This document shows positions 43,562 through 52,366 of a stretch of DNA of 64,000 nucleotides, one piece after another. The notes under the pieces were generated by a model. The model searched no databases. It saw only the letters and a program-made list of their open reading frames with translations, and was not told the origin of the DNA. This DNA is from Brevundimonas vesicularis. Its GTDB lineage: Bacteria > Pseudomonadota > Alphaproteobacteria > Caulobacterales > Caulobacteraceae. The DNA lies in assembly GCF_014204545.1 (NCBI RefSeq), contig NZ_JACHLJ010000002.1, positions 124,001 to 188,000 of the forward strand. The letters are read 5' to 3'. The first letter of the stretch is position 1. Every line of letters starts with the position of its first letter. The translations under genes were made by a program, and so were the position numbers.

Positions 43562-44374
43562 ATGAACGCGCAACCCCATGACATCGCTGCAGTCGAAAGC
43601 CTGCTCGCCTTCTGGCGGGATGCGGGGGTCGACGCCTGCTATGGCGACGCGCCCGTCGATCACACCCACATCGCCCCGCCGCCGGCCGTCAAGGCGGTGC
43701 AGCGGGCGACAGCCTCGGTCGTCATGCCCCTGGCCGGCGTCAACGCCGATGACGCCCTCGCCGAGGCGCGGCGGCTGGCCGCCGGCGCCGCGACGCTTCA
43801 GGATCTGGCGGCGGCGGTCGCGGCGTTCGAGGGCTGTCCGCTGCGCGGCATGGGCGCGACGCAATCGGTGTTCGGACGCGGCAATCCCAACGCCTCGGTC
43901 CTGATTATCGGCGAGGGGCCCGGCGGGGACGAGGATCGGGCGGGGCAACCCTTCGTCGGCAAGGCCGGGCAGTTGCTGGACCGGATGCTGGCGGCGGCGG
44001 GCCTGACCGACAAGGTCTTCATCACCAACACGGTCTTCTGGCGCCCGCCCGGCAACCGCACCCCCAGCCCGCAGGAACAGGCGATGTGCGCACCCTTCGT
44101 CGAGCGGGCCTTCGCCCTGCTGAAGCCCAGGGCCGTGCTGCTGCTGGGCGCAGCCTCGGCCAAATCGGTGCTCGGCGCCGAGGAAGGCATCATGAAGCTG
44201 CGCGGCAACTGGAAGGAATGGCGACTACTGGAAGGGGCGGTGTCGGCGCCCGTCATGCCGACCCTGCATCCCGCCTTTTTGCTGCGCCAGCCGCAAGCCA
44301 AGCGGCAGGTGTGGAGCGACCTGCTTTCGCTGGCCGTTCGCCTTGAAACGGACTCGGTTGAAGAACAAGGCTAA
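43562..44374 (+). CDS. Uracil-DNA glycosylase, family 4-like
   Basis: The 270-residue UDG-superfamily protein shows motif A as IGEGPGGDEDRAGQPFVGKAGQLLDRM, then ITNTVFWRPPGNRTPSP and motif B near LHPAFLLRQP. Family 4 enzymes usually have an N-terminal C-x2-C pair for a 4Fe-4S cluster. Here only one cysteine is seen (EGCPLRGMG), so the cluster may be altered or absent. The ATG 43562 is preferred to the GTG at 43550. It is divergent from ETF-QO. Confidence 0.88.
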   Translation: MNAQPHDIAAVESLLAFWRDAGVDACYGDAPVDHTHIAPPPAVKAVQRATASVVMPLAGVNADDALAEARRLAAGAATLQDLAAAVAAFEGCPLRGMGATQSVFGRGNPNASVLIIGEGPGGDEDRAGQPFVGKAGQLLDRMLAAAGLTDKVFITNTVFWRPPGNRTPSPQEQAMCAPFVERAFALLKPRAVLLLGAASAKSVLGAEEGIMKLRGNWKEWRLLEGAVSAPVMPTLHPAFLLRQPQAKRQVWSDLLSLAVRLETDSVEEQG

Positions 44375-44458
44375 TCGCGGCATGTTCGCATGCTGACGAC
44401 CGATCGCCATACACGCGCCCGTAGCTTACGCGCGTCGCCAACGAGGGGGCCGCCGCTT

Positions 44459-46144
44459 ATGTTTCTGTTCCGCCGCGCGATCCTCGCGTCGACGCTTGTT
44501 CTCGCGTTCTGCGCCGCCACGACGGCCGCGACCGCCGAGACGCCTTACGGGCCAACCGCCGAGGCCGGGACCGGTTCCGGACGTCCCACCGCGCTGAGCT
44601 CGGCCGACAGAATCTCCTACACCACCGCCTTTGACGCTCTGCGACGCGGCGACATCGAGACGGCCCGCACGGCGGCCCGTCAGGCGCAGGACCGCGTGCT
44701 ACTGGGTCAGGTCGAGTTCGAAAGCCTGTTCCATCCCGATCATGTCGCCACCTACGAAGAGCTGACGGCCTGGCTTGAGACCTATTCGGATCTGCCGTGC
44801 GCGGACCGGGTCTATACGCTGGCGCTGCGTCGTCGCCCCGACGGCGCGCCCGAGCCGGTGCGGCCCGGCGGCGTGATCGGCCGCACCTGGAACAGTCTGG
44901 TCAGCGCCGTGTCCGGCGACGGCGGCGTCACCGATCCGGCCAAGGCGGCGCGCGTCGCCTATAACAACGACGACCTGACCGGCGCCTCGGCCCTGGGTCG
45001 CCAGATCGGCGACTGGTGGACGGTCGGCCTGGCGGAATGGCGTCTGGGCCAGTTCCACGAATCCTTCGCCGCCTTCGAGCGCGTCGCCAACGATCCGACC
45101 GAGGACGCCTGGGTGCGCGCCGGCGCCGCCTTCTGGACCGCGCGCGCCGCCGCGCAGTCGGGTCGTCAGGATCGCGTCACCGACTATCTGCGCCTGTCGG
45201 CCCAGTGGCCCGCCACCTTCTACGGCCAGATCGCCCTGCGTCAGCTCGGAGAAGAGCCGACGATCGAGAACATGGGCCCCCGCGCCTATGAGGCCGAGCC
45301 CCGCCTGCGCCGCGCCGCCTATGTGCCCCAGAGCGCCGCCGTCGAACCGACCGCCCTGGAAGCCTTCGTCCAGGCCGACGCCCGCGCCAAACGCACCGTC
45401 GCCTTCTATGAGGTCGGGCGCAACGCCGATGCCGAGACCGAGCTGCGGTCCGGGCTGCGCACCGCCGTCGGCGATGCGGCCAAGATGTGGACGGCCCTCG
45501 CGCGCGCCATCCTGCCGGTCAACAACGGCGACGCCACCCGCATCGACGCGACCCGCTATCCGATGCCGGACCTGACGCCCGAAGGCGGCTTCGTCATCGA
45601 GCGCGCGCTGGTCTACGCCCTGGCGCGCAAGGAAACCGACTTCAACCCGAACGCCCGTTCCAGCGTCGGCGCCTACGGGCTGATGCAGGTCATGCCGACG
45701 ACGGCGGCCGAGATGACCGGGGATCCCACCTTCGTTTCGGACCCGACCAAGCTGCTGGTCCCGGCGGTCAACATGCGTCTGGGCCAGGCCTATATCAACA
45801 AGATGCTGGCCCTGCCGGCCTTCCAAGGCGATCTGCTGCGGGCCGTGGCCTCCTACAACGCCGGGCCGGGGCCGATGCTGGCGGCGGTCAGGAAGCTGGG
45901 CGCGGACGCCGATCCCCTGCTCTTGATCGAGACGATCGACGTGCCCCAGGCGCGTGACTACGTTGAAAAGGTCATGGCCAGCTACTGGATCTATCAGCGG
46001 CTGTTCGGCGGTCCGCTCAAGACCTTGGACGCCGTCGCGGCGGGCGCGCGCGCCGTGCCGATGGCGCTGGATTACGTCGCCCCGCCGCCGCAGGCCGAGC
46101 CGGTCCTGATCGCCGAGACGACGCCCATCGCCGGCGCGCGCTGA
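44459..46144 (+). CDS. Soluble-type lytic murein transglycosylase (SLT domain)
   Basis: This exported enzyme cleaves peptidoglycan glycan strands to anhydro-muropeptides. From ATG 44459 the 561 residues have a signal peptide (FRRAILASTLVLAFCAATTAATA) and a long helical superhelix region. The SLT domain carries the catalytic glutamate in ALARKETDFNPNARSSVGAYGLMQVMP and the later AVASYNAGPGPMLAA. It resembles Slt70 in architecture. Confidence 0.92.
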   Translation: MFLFRRAILASTLVLAFCAATTAATAETPYGPTAEAGTGSGRPTALSSADRISYTTAFDALRRGDIETARTAARQAQDRVLLGQVEFESLFHPDHVATYEELTAWLETYSDLPCADRVYTLALRRRPDGAPEPVRPGGVIGRTWNSLVSAVSGDGGVTDPAKAARVAYNNDDLTGASALGRQIGDWWTVGLAEWRLGQFHESFAAFERVANDPTEDAWVRAGAAFWTARAAAQSGRQDRVTDYLRLSAQWPATFYGQIALRQLGEEPTIENMGPRAYEAEPRLRRAAYVPQSAAVEPTALEAFVQADARAKRTVAFYEVGRNADAETELRSGLRTAVGDAAKMWTALARAILPVNNGDATRIDATRYPMPDLTPEGGFVIERALVYALARKETDFNPNARSSVGAYGLMQVMPTTAAEMTGDPTFVSDPTKLLVPAVNMRLGQAYINKMLALPAFQGDLLRAVASYNAGPGPMLAAVRKLGADADPLLLIETIDVPQARDYVEKVMASYWIYQRLFGGPLKTLDAVAAGARAVPMALDYVAPPPQAEPVLIAETTPIAGAR

Positions 46145-46148
46145 CCTC

Positions 46149-46286
46149 TTAGAAGACCGCGAACAGCAGGCTGGCCCAAAACGCCGCCCCGACCAGGGCC
46201 GCAAGCCCATAGGCCAGGACCGGATTGAGGCCGCGCGCAGCGGCTTGGGTCGAAGAGTTTGGCAGGACCGGGCGCGTCATCCCCAT
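46149..46286 (-). CDS. Very small single-helix membrane protein
   Basis: The frame encodes 45 residues starting MGMTRPVLPNSS and ending in one hydrophobic helix (NPVLAYGLAALVGAAFWASLLFAVF). ATG 46280 (43 residues) is an alternative start. It fills the gap between the transglycosylase and GST genes and shows normal third-position GC. No ribosome site is convincing. A real small protein is plausible but unproven. Confidence 0.45.
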   Translation of the reverse strand: MGMTRPVLPNSSTQAAARGLNPVLAYGLAALVGAAFWASLLFAVF

Positions 46287-46315
46287 CGAGATAACAGCGT
46301 CCGCTTAACGCTGCG

Positions 46316-46984
46316 TCAGCCGGGATGGTTGTCGCGCGTTAAGCCCAGCGCATCGGCTTCCCATTCCAGGAAGTGGGGATGAGCCAGCAAGGTCTCGGCA
46401 TAGGCCCGGGCCGTGCCGTCGTCTCCGTGGGCGGCAAGGTCCAACTGGAAATGGCGGATGCGGGCGGCGACCGGCGTGAAGAAGGCGTCCGGCACGGACC
46501 AGTCGCCAAACAGATACGGCCCACCTGCGCCAAACCGCCCACGCAGGCTCCGCCACAGTTCGACGATCCGGCGCAAATCCTTGGCCAAACCCGGATGGTC
46601 CGGTGCGGGTGCGCGACTGGGGCCAACCATCCAGTGATCCGGGCCGGTTGAACAGGCCGTGCGCAAGCCGGTGAAGCCGCCATGCATCTCGCACGCCGCC
46701 GAACGCGCCAGCCAGCGCGCATGGGCGTCCGACGGCCAGAGGCGGGCTTCGGGATAGCGTTCGGCCGCCCAGACGGCGATGGCCATCGAATCCCAGATCA
46801 CCTCGCCCTCGACCTTCAGCACCGGGACAAGACCGGACGGCGAATGCTCGCGGATGCGCTGATCGGTGTCATGCTGGTTCAGCGGCACGATGATCTCGTC
46901 GAAGACCGCGCCACAATGTTTCAGCACCAGCCACGGCCGCAGCGACCACGTCGAATAGGCCTTGTCGCCGATCACCAGTTCCAT
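46316..46984 (-). CDS. Glutathione S-transferase family protein
   Basis: A 222-residue GST. The thioredoxin-like N-terminal domain has the glutathione-site serine in AYSTWSLRPWLVLKH, and the cis-proline/substrate loop is SGLVPVLKVEGEVIWDSMAI. The helical C-terminal domain contains YLFGDWSVPDAFFTPVAARI, matching the conserved N-capping box. The ATG at 46984 is chosen since longer frames run into the gdx gene. Confidence 0.9.
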   Translation of the reverse strand: MELVIGDKAYSTWSLRPWLVLKHCGAVFDEIIVPLNQHDTDQRIREHSPSGLVPVLKVEGEVIWDSMAIAVWAAERYPEARLWPSDAHARWLARSAACEMHGGFTGLRTACSTGPDHWMVGPSRAPAPDHPGLAKDLRRIVELWRSLRGRFGAGGPYLFGDWSVPDAFFTPVAARIRHFQLDLAAHGDDGTARAYAETLLAHPHFLEWEADALGLTRDNHPG

Positions 46985-47006
46985 CACGCGTCTCCTGTCG
47001 CCGCCA

Positions 47007-47327
47007 TCAATGGCTCGCCGCCAGCTTCGACACAACCAGGCCCGATGCGACCAAGGCGACACCCGCGATCCTGAGCGGCGTCAGCGGCTCGCCCAGAAAG
47101 ACCGCGCCCGCCACAAAGGCGCCGACCGCGCCGATGCCGGTCCAGATGGCGTAGGCCGTGCCCAGCGGCAGGGTCTTCATCGCCAGCGACAGCAGACCGA
47201 ACGAACCGATCATGAAGACGATCATCCCCACCGTCGGCCACGGTCGCGTGAAGCCGGCGGAAGCCTTCATCAAAAACGCCCAGACGACTTCGAGCACGCC
47301 GGCGAAAAGAAGGAATACCCAGGCCAT
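47007..47327 (-). CDS. gdx: SMR-family guanidinium exporter Gdx (SugE)
   Basis: The 106-residue small multidrug-resistance protein has four helices: MAWVFLLFAGVLEVVWAFLMKASAGF with the essential glutamate E13, then MIVFMIGSFGLLSLAMKTLPLGTAYAIWTGIGAVG and two more. The wording LEVVWA and PLGTAYAIWTGIG is typical of the SugE/Gdx subtype rather than EmrE. The ATG at 47327 has CAGGGAGA 6 bp upstream. A guanidine-II riboswitch just ahead of it supports guanidinium as the exported substrate. Confidence 0.93.
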   Translation of the reverse strand: MAWVFLLFAGVLEVVWAFLMKASAGFTRPWPTVGMIVFMIGSFGLLSLAMKTLPLGTAYAIWTGIGAVGAFVAGAVFLGEPLTPLRIAGVALVASGLVVSKLAASH

Positions 47328-47343
47328 GACATTCTCCCTGCAT

Positions 47344-47395
47344 GGCGTCGGGTCGTCCCGGCGTCGGTCCCATGTGGGGGAGGTCGTCCTCCTAA
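47344..47395 (-). promoter_or_regulatory. Guanidine-II (mini-ykkC) riboswitch
   Basis: On the minus strand two hairpins with ACGA loops occur: GGAGG-ACGA-CCTCC (47392-47379) and GGG-ACGA-CCC extended by further pairs with one mismatch (47363-47346). Paired hairpins with ACGR loops define the mini-ykkC class. The second hairpin ends just before the Shine-Dalgarno sequence of gdx (47334-47340), which suits control of translation initiation. Confidence 0.9.
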
Positions 47396-47489
47396 AAGCG
47401 CGCTGAATCTGGGACAACGGCTGGCAAAGTCAACCGCGCCGCCCCGCAAACCTTGACTCTGCGCCCCCCACGACCGACACGACCCGCCC

Positions 47490-48788
47490 ATGATCACGCG
47501 CTACTCCCGCCCCGTCGCCGCCGCCATCTGGTCCCAGGAAACCAAGTACAAGATCTGGTTCGAGATCGAGGCCCACGCCGCCACGAAGATGGCCGAGCTG
47601 GGCGTGATCCCCAAGGAATCGGCCGACGCTATCTGGGCCAAGGGCAAGGATGCGACCTTCGACGCCGATCGCATCGACGAGATCGAGCGCACCACAAAGC
47701 ACGACGTCATCGCCTTCCTGACGCACGTCGCCGAGATCGTCGGCGAGGAAGCCCGCTTCCTGCACCAGGGCATGACCTCGTCGGACGTGCTGGACACCTG
47801 TTTCGCGGTTCAGCTGGCGCGGTCGTCGGACCTGCTGATCGAGGGCGTCGACCGGGTTCTGGCCGCGCTGGAGACCCGCGCCAAGGAGCATAAATACACT
47901 CCGACCGTGGGCCGCTCGCACGGCATCCACGCCGAGCCCGTCACCTTCGGCCTGAAACTGGCCGGCTATCATGCCGAGTTCCAGCGCGCCAAACGCCGCC
48001 TGATCACCGCCAAGGACGAGATCGCCACCTGCGCTATCTCGGGCGCCGTCGGCACCTTCGCCAATGTCGACCCGGCGGTCGAACAGTATGTCGCCGACCA
48101 GATGGGCCTGACCGTCGAGCCGGTTTCGACCCAGGTCATCCCGCGCGACCGCCACGCCGCCTTCTTCGCCGCCCTGGGCGTCGTCGCCTCATCGGTCGAG
48201 CGTCTCGCCGTTGAGATCCGCCACCTGCAGCGCACCGAAGTCCTTGAAGCCGAAGAGTTCTTCGACAAGGGTCAAAAGGGCTCGTCGGCCATGCCGCACA
48301 AGCGCAACCCGATCCTGACCGAGAACCTGACCGGCTTGGCCCGTCTGGTCCGCTCGGCCGTGACGCCCGCGATGGAAAACGTCGCCCTTTGGCATGAGCG
48401 AGACATCAGCCACTCGTCGGTCGAGCGCGGCATCGGCCCGGATGCCACCATCCACCTGGACTTCGCCCTGCACCGTCTGGCCAATGTGGTCGAGCGGCTG
48501 AACGTGTATCCCGAGAATATGCAGAAGAACATCGACCGCCTGGGCGGTCTGGTGCATTCGCAGCGGGTGATGCTGGCCCTGACCCAGGCCGGCGTGTCGC
48601 GCGAAGACGCCTATGCCGCCGTGCAGGAGAACGCCATGAAGGTCTGGCGCGGCGAAGGCGCCTTCCTGGATTTCCTGAAGGCCGACGAGCGCGTCACCCT
48701 GCCCGCCGACCAGCTCGAGGCCCTATTCGACCTCGGCTACCACACCAAGAACGTGGACGTGGTGTTCAAGCGGGTGTTCGGAGACTGA
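47490..48788 (+). CDS. purB: Adenylosuccinate lyase PurB
   Basis: PurB acts twice in purine synthesis, cleaving SAICAR and adenylosuccinate. The 432-residue protein begins MITRYSRPVAAAIWSQETKYKIWFEIE. It carries HDVIAFLTHV, the TSSDVLDT motif, GRSHGIHAEP (general acid histidine) and the signature loop GSSAMPHKRNPI with the catalytic serine. It is followed 3 bp later by the oxygenase gene. Confidence 0.97.
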   Translation: MITRYSRPVAAAIWSQETKYKIWFEIEAHAATKMAELGVIPKESADAIWAKGKDATFDADRIDEIERTTKHDVIAFLTHVAEIVGEEARFLHQGMTSSDVLDTCFAVQLARSSDLLIEGVDRVLAALETRAKEHKYTPTVGRSHGIHAEPVTFGLKLAGYHAEFQRAKRRLITAKDEIATCAISGAVGTFANVDPAVEQYVADQMGLTVEPVSTQVIPRDRHAAFFAALGVVASSVERLAVEIRHLQRTEVLEAEEFFDKGQKGSSAMPHKRNPILTENLTGLARLVRSAVTPAMENVALWHERDISHSSVERGIGPDATIHLDFALHRLANVVERLNVYPENMQKNIDRLGGLVHSQRVMLALTQAGVSREDAYAAVQENAMKVWRGEGAFLDFLKADERVTLPADQLEALFDLGYHTKNVDVVFKRVFGD

Positions 48789-48791
48789 GGC

Positions 48792-49523
48792 ATGAGCGAG
48801 CGCACGATCCGGCTCAATCCCCGGCTCGATCCCCGCGACTATGCGGCGGCCTATGCGCGCGACGGCATGGTGCAGGTTCCCGATTTGCTGGACGCGGCGA
48901 GCGCTGAGTGGCTTGAGCTCGCCCTCGAACACGACACGGCTTGGCATCTGTCTTTAAAAACGCCGGAGGGCGGCAAGCTGCTGTCGCCGCAAGACATGCA
49001 GGCCATAGGCCGCGATGCGATCGGGGCTCAGATACAGCGCGCGTTGGCAGAGGGTCGCGACGGTTTCTCGTTCATTTATCTGGCCTATCCGATCATCACG
49101 ACCTTGCTGACCGGCAAGGACGAAGGCCATGCGACGCACGCCCTGGTGCAGTTCTTCAACGACACGCCCTTCACCACATTCGCCAAGACGGTAACCGGCG
49201 AAGCGAGCGTGACCAAGATCGACGCGCAAGCCACCTGGTTCCGGCCCGGCGACTTCCTAACCCAGCACGACGACACAGGCGTCGGCGAGCGGCGGGCGGC
49301 CTATACGCTGGGTCTTTCGCGCGATTGGCGGCCGGATTGGGGCGGCCAGTTGCTGTTTCACGACGCCAATGGCGATATCGAGCGGGGCTTCAAGCCGGGT
49401 TTCAACGTCTGGACGGTGTTCAAGACGCCCCGCCAGCACTCTGTCGCACCAGTCTCCGCCTACGCAGGCGGCAAGCGCCGCTCGATCACCGGCTGGCTGC
49501 GCGACGATCCGCCGGTCAAGTGA
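48792..49523 (+). CDS. 2-oxoglutarate/Fe(II)-dependent oxygenase, prolyl-hydroxylase-like
   Basis: The 243-residue protein has the double-stranded beta-helix motifs of the 2OG-Fe(II) family. The iron ligands fit H-x-D in LTQHDDTG and the distal H in TPRQHSVAPV. The 2OG-binding arginine is in KRRSITGW. The segment RRAAYTLGLSRDWRPDWGGQLLFHD matches prokaryotic relatives of Ofd1/Tpa1. It sits 3 bp after purB and overlaps the next gene by 4 bp (GTGA). The substrate is unknown. Confidence 0.88.
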   Translation: MSERTIRLNPRLDPRDYAAAYARDGMVQVPDLLDAASAEWLELALEHDTAWHLSLKTPEGGKLLSPQDMQAIGRDAIGAQIQRALAEGRDGFSFIYLAYPIITTLLTGKDEGHATHALVQFFNDTPFTTFAKTVTGEASVTKIDAQATWFRPGDFLTQHDDTGVGERRAAYTLGLSRDWRPDWGGQLLFHDANGDIERGFKPGFNVWTVFKTPRQHSVAPVSAYAGGKRRSITGWLRDDPPVK

Positions 49524-50029
49524 CGGACCATACGGGCGATCGCAGGCTGGGGTTTGCACCCGTCGTCGATACGGAAACCCGATTGTTGATCCTGGGCAGC
49601 TTGCCCGGCGACGCCTCCCTGAAGGCGGCGCAGTACTACGCCCATCCGCGCAACGCCTTCTGGCCCCTGATCGGCGGCGTGCTGGGCGAAGACCTTCTAG
49701 CCCTCCGCTATCAGCAGCGGCTGGATCGATTGACGGCGCGCGGCGTGGGACTGTGGGATGTGATTGCTTCGGCGGAACGGTCGGGCAGTCTGGATGCGGC
49801 GATCCGCTCGCCGGAGGCCGCTGATCTGCGCGGACTGATCGGCGGCTTGCCGCGGTTGAAGGCAGTCGCCTTCAATGGCAAGCTGGCGGCCAAGTTGGGA
49901 CGGCGCATTATCGGCGACGTCGCAGGCGTCTGCTTTATCGACCTGCCTTCGTCCAGCCCCGCTCATGCGATCCCACTGACGAGCAAGGCGAACATTTGGA
50001 ATTCGTTGACGGATCTGTTTGAGCAATAG
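49520..50029 (+). CDS. DNA-deoxyinosine glycosylase (UDG family 6)
   Basis: The 169-residue protein begins at GTG 49520, overlapping the oxygenase stop. Motif A is LLILGSLPGDASLKAAQYYAHPRNAFWPLIGG and motif B is LPSSSPAHA, both typical of hypoxanthine-DNA glycosylases (UDG superfamily family 6), which excise deaminated adenine. GVGLWDVI is also conserved. The position in a purB-oxygenase-glycosylase run is notable. Confidence 0.9.
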   Translation: MTDHTGDRRLGFAPVVDTETRLLILGSLPGDASLKAAQYYAHPRNAFWPLIGGVLGEDLLALRYQQRLDRLTARGVGLWDVIASAERSGSLDAAIRSPEAADLRGLIGGLPRLKAVAFNGKLAAKLGRRIIGDVAGVCFIDLPSSSPAHAIPLTSKANIWNSLTDLFEQ

Positions 50030-50177
50030 GTTTCATGTTGCGAAGCAGCATAGAAATGCGCGCGAAAACTGAATGGTGAAGCTGCGATGTCTTGTCGCGC
50101 GACATGCATCCATTGTGCGGTGTCGCGCGTAACGTTCCCGTTACCGCCTTGAGAGCGGCCCAAAGGGAACGAAACAC

Positions 50178-50810
50178 ATGACCAAACTTCGCAATCTTAT
50201 GCTCGTCGCCGTCTCTGGCGGCGCGCTGATGGCGCTCGGCGCCTGCGGCAACAACGAGCCGGCCGCCACGACGCCGGCGGAATCGACTGCAATGGCCCCG
50301 GCTGACGGCGCCGCCATGGCGCCCGCAACCGACCCGATGGTGGGCGGCGCGGCCATGAGCCCGAACGAGACCATCGTCGCCAACGCTTCCAAGGCCTCCA
50401 ACCTGACCACCCTGGTCGCCGCCGTGAAGGCCGCCGGCCTGGTCGACACCCTGCAAGGCGCGGGGCCGTTCACGGTCTTCGCCCCTGACAACGCCGCCTT
50501 CGAGAAAATCCCCGAGGCGACGCGCACCAGCCTGATGCAGCCAGCGATGAAGGCTGATCTGACCAAGATCCTGACCTACCACGTGGTCGCCGGTCGCTTG
50601 ACGGCCGCCGATATCGCTGCCCAGGCCGAGGCCAACGGCGGCACCGCCACGCTGAAGACGGTTCAGGGTGAAGAACTGAAGGTTTCGGCCGGCCCGAACA
50701 ACACCTGGGTCATCACCGACGCCAAGGGCGGCAAGTCCACGATCACTCAGGCCGACGTGGGCCAATCCAATGGCGTCGTCCACGTCGTCGACACGGTTCT
50801 GATGCCGTAA
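50178..50810 (+). CDS. Fasciclin-domain lipoprotein
   Basis: The 210-residue product has a lipobox (ALMALGAC, lipidated cysteine at about residue 24), an Ala/Pro/Thr-rich linker and one FAS1 domain (NLTTLVAAVKAAGLVDTLQGAGPFTVFAPDNAAFEKIP, KILTYHVVAGRLTAADI, VHVVDTVLMP). It has no low-complexity tail, unlike the fasciclin protein at 37799. GGGAACG precedes the ATG. Confidence 0.92.
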   Translation: MTKLRNLMLVAVSGGALMALGACGNNEPAATTPAESTAMAPADGAAMAPATDPMVGGAAMSPNETIVANASKASNLTTLVAAVKAAGLVDTLQGAGPFTVFAPDNAAFEKIPEATRTSLMQPAMKADLTKILTYHVVAGRLTAADIAAQAEANGGTATLKTVQGEELKVSAGPNNTWVITDAKGGKSTITQADVGQSNGVVHVVDTVLMP

Positions 50811-50815
50811 AAAAT

Positions 50816-50849
50816 ATTTGGTTTCGGGCGGCGACGCCTGAAACCAAAT
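50816..50849 (+). terminator. Long hairpin after the fasciclin lipoprotein gene
   Basis: A stem of about 15 bp (ATTTGGTTTCGGGCG with CGCCTGAAACCAAAT, one mismatch) lies 5 bp after the stop. No T-run follows, so it may stabilise the mRNA 3' end rather than terminate on its own. Confidence 0.6.
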
Positions 50850-50927
50850 CTCGGCCCTGGTGTTCTTCAGGGGCGCGAGACGCAGAGTACGCCGGGTGAG
50901 ACATCCCCCAACGTCCCCGGCAAGAAG

Positions 50928-50961
50928 AAAGGGCCGCACTTTCCCCCGGGTGCGGCCCTTT
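50928..50961. terminator. Bidirectional terminator
   Basis: An 11-bp stem AAAGGGCCGCA/TGCGGCCCTTT with a 12-nt loop lies between convergent genes and is followed by T-rich DNA in the minus direction. Confidence 0.8.
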
Positions 50962-50994
50962 CGAATTATCAGATCAGTTCGAAGACCGAGGCGA

Positions 50995-51318
50995 TTACTC
51001 GCCGGCGCGGATCTGCTCGCGGGCGATCGAGGCCAGTTCGTCGATCTTAGAGCGAATCTCGCCCTCCGAAACCGACAGCCCCGAGGCCTTGAAGTCGCCG
51101 GCGACCTTGCGGAACACGTCCTCGTCTCCCGGCTGTTCGAAATCGGCGCGCACCACGGCGGCGGCGTACTGGTCCGCGCTTTCGCTCGACAGGCCCATCT
51201 TTTCCGCAGCCCAAAGGCCCAGCATCCGGTTACGCCGGGCGATGGCCTTGAACTCCTGCTCCTGATCGAGGGCGTATTTGGCTTCGAAGGCCTTTTCCCG
51301 ATCGTCGAAGGTCGTCAT
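50995..51318 (-). CDS. DUF1476 protein, alphaproteobacterial F1F0-ATPase inhibitor zeta subunit
   Basis: Zeta subunits block reverse ATP hydrolysis by F1-ATPase in alphaproteobacteria. From ATG 51318 the 107 residues read MTTFDDREKAFEAKYALDQEQEFKAIARRNRMLGLWAAEKMGL, which is the diagnostic N-terminal inhibitory segment. A four-helix bundle with ESADQYAAAVVRADFEQPGDEDVFRKV follows. It is divergent from purC, the usual neighbour in Caulobacterales-type genomes as far as I recall. Confidence 0.92.
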   Translation of the reverse strand: MTTFDDREKAFEAKYALDQEQEFKAIARRNRMLGLWAAEKMGLSSESADQYAAAVVRADFEQPGDEDVFRKVAGDFKASGLSVSEGEIRSKIDELASIAREQIRAGE

Positions 51319-51607
51319 TTCGCTCAGCAAAGCTCCGTCCACCCCGCTAACGTCGGGGCAAGCGCCGTCTATAGACCGCCCGCCCGCGAACGCAACCTGA
51401 CTTCCGTCGCATGGACATCCTGTCCCCAATGATTGCGGCGCCGGCCATCCTCATTTGTATCGAAGGCCGCCTTCGGCTAAGGAGACCCCGAACGAGATTG
51501 ACTGCCCGAACGATTCCGAAACGCGCCGCCAGGACCGGGTCTTCCCCCTCCACATATGGCCGCGCGATTTTTGTTTCTGGAGGGCGCCCGTAAGCCGGGA
51601 CCGGACC
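51319..51607. promoter_or_regulatory. Divergent control region of the zeta-subunit gene and purC
   Basis: The 289-bp gap has no credible gene. It contains a perfect 6-bp hairpin CGAAGG-CCG-CCTTCG near 51465-51480, flanked by TCCT and AAGGA. This layout is reminiscent of the family 2 repeat but diverged. Promoter elements were not resolved. Confidence 0.4.
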
Positions 51608-52366
51608 ATGAACAGCAAGCGCAAGAAGATCTACGAAGGCAAGGCCAAGATCCTGTACGAAGGACCCGAGCCCGGCACCCTGATCCAGTATTTCAAGGAC
51701 GACGCCACCGCCTTCAACGCGCAGAAGAAGGCCGTTCTCGAAGGCAAGGGCGTGGTGAACAACCAGATCAGCGAGTTCATCATGTCGCGCCTGAACGGCA
51801 TCGGCGTGACAAACCACTTCATCAAGCGTCTGAATCTGCGCGAGCAGCTGATCCGCGAAGTCGAGATCATTCCTCTGGAAGTCGTGTGCCGCAACATCGT
51901 CGCCGGCTCGATGAGCCAGCGCCTGGGCATCGAAGAAGGCACGCCCCTGCCCCGTTCGATCATCGAATTCTACTACAAGAAGGATGAGCTCAACGACCCA
52001 ATGGTCACCGAAGAGCACATCACCGCCTTCAACTGGGCCTCGACCCAGGAGCTGGACGACATGCTGGCGATGACGGTGCGGGTGAACGACTATCTGTCGG
52101 GCATGTTCAGCGCCGTCGGCATCACCCTGGTCGATTTCAAGATCGAGTTCGGTCGGGTGTGGGAAAACGACTTCAGCCGCGTCCTGCTGGCCGACGAGAT
52201 CAGCCCCGACAGCTGCCGCCTGTGGGACGCCTCGACCGGCGAGAAGCTGGACAAAGACCGTTTCCGCCGCGACCTGGGCAATGTGATTGAAAGCTATACC
52301 GAAGTCGCGCGTCGCCTGGGCATCATGAAGGGCATGCCCACGGTGATTCAGGGAGGACTGCACTGA
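51608..52366 (+). CDS. purC: SAICAR synthetase PurC
   Basis: PurC joins CAIR with aspartate. From ATG 51608 the 252 residues have [36 protein letters not shown] (ATP-binding lobe), [21 protein letters not shown] and [15 protein letters not shown], all diagnostic. A frame extending upstream to 51455 lacks similarity and is rejected. Its stop overlaps purS (TGATG). Confidence 0.97.
   Translation: MNSKRKKIYEGKAKILYEGPEPGTLIQYFKDDATAFNAQKKAVLEGKGVVNNQISEFIMSRLNGIGVTNHFIKRLNLREQLIREVEIIPLEVVCRNIVAGSMSQRLGIEEGTPLPRSIIEFYYKKDELNDPMVTEEHITAFNWASTQELDDMLAMTVRVNDYLSGMFSAVGITLVDFKIEFGRVWENDFSRVLLADEISPDSCRLWDASTGEKLDKDRFRRDLGNVIESYTEVARRLGIMKGMPTVIQGGLH

Noticed and set aside
48941..49519. Upstream extension of the deoxyinosine glycosylase frame
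   Set aside because: It overlaps the oxygenase in another frame; the GTG at 49520 with a GTGA overlap is the natural start.
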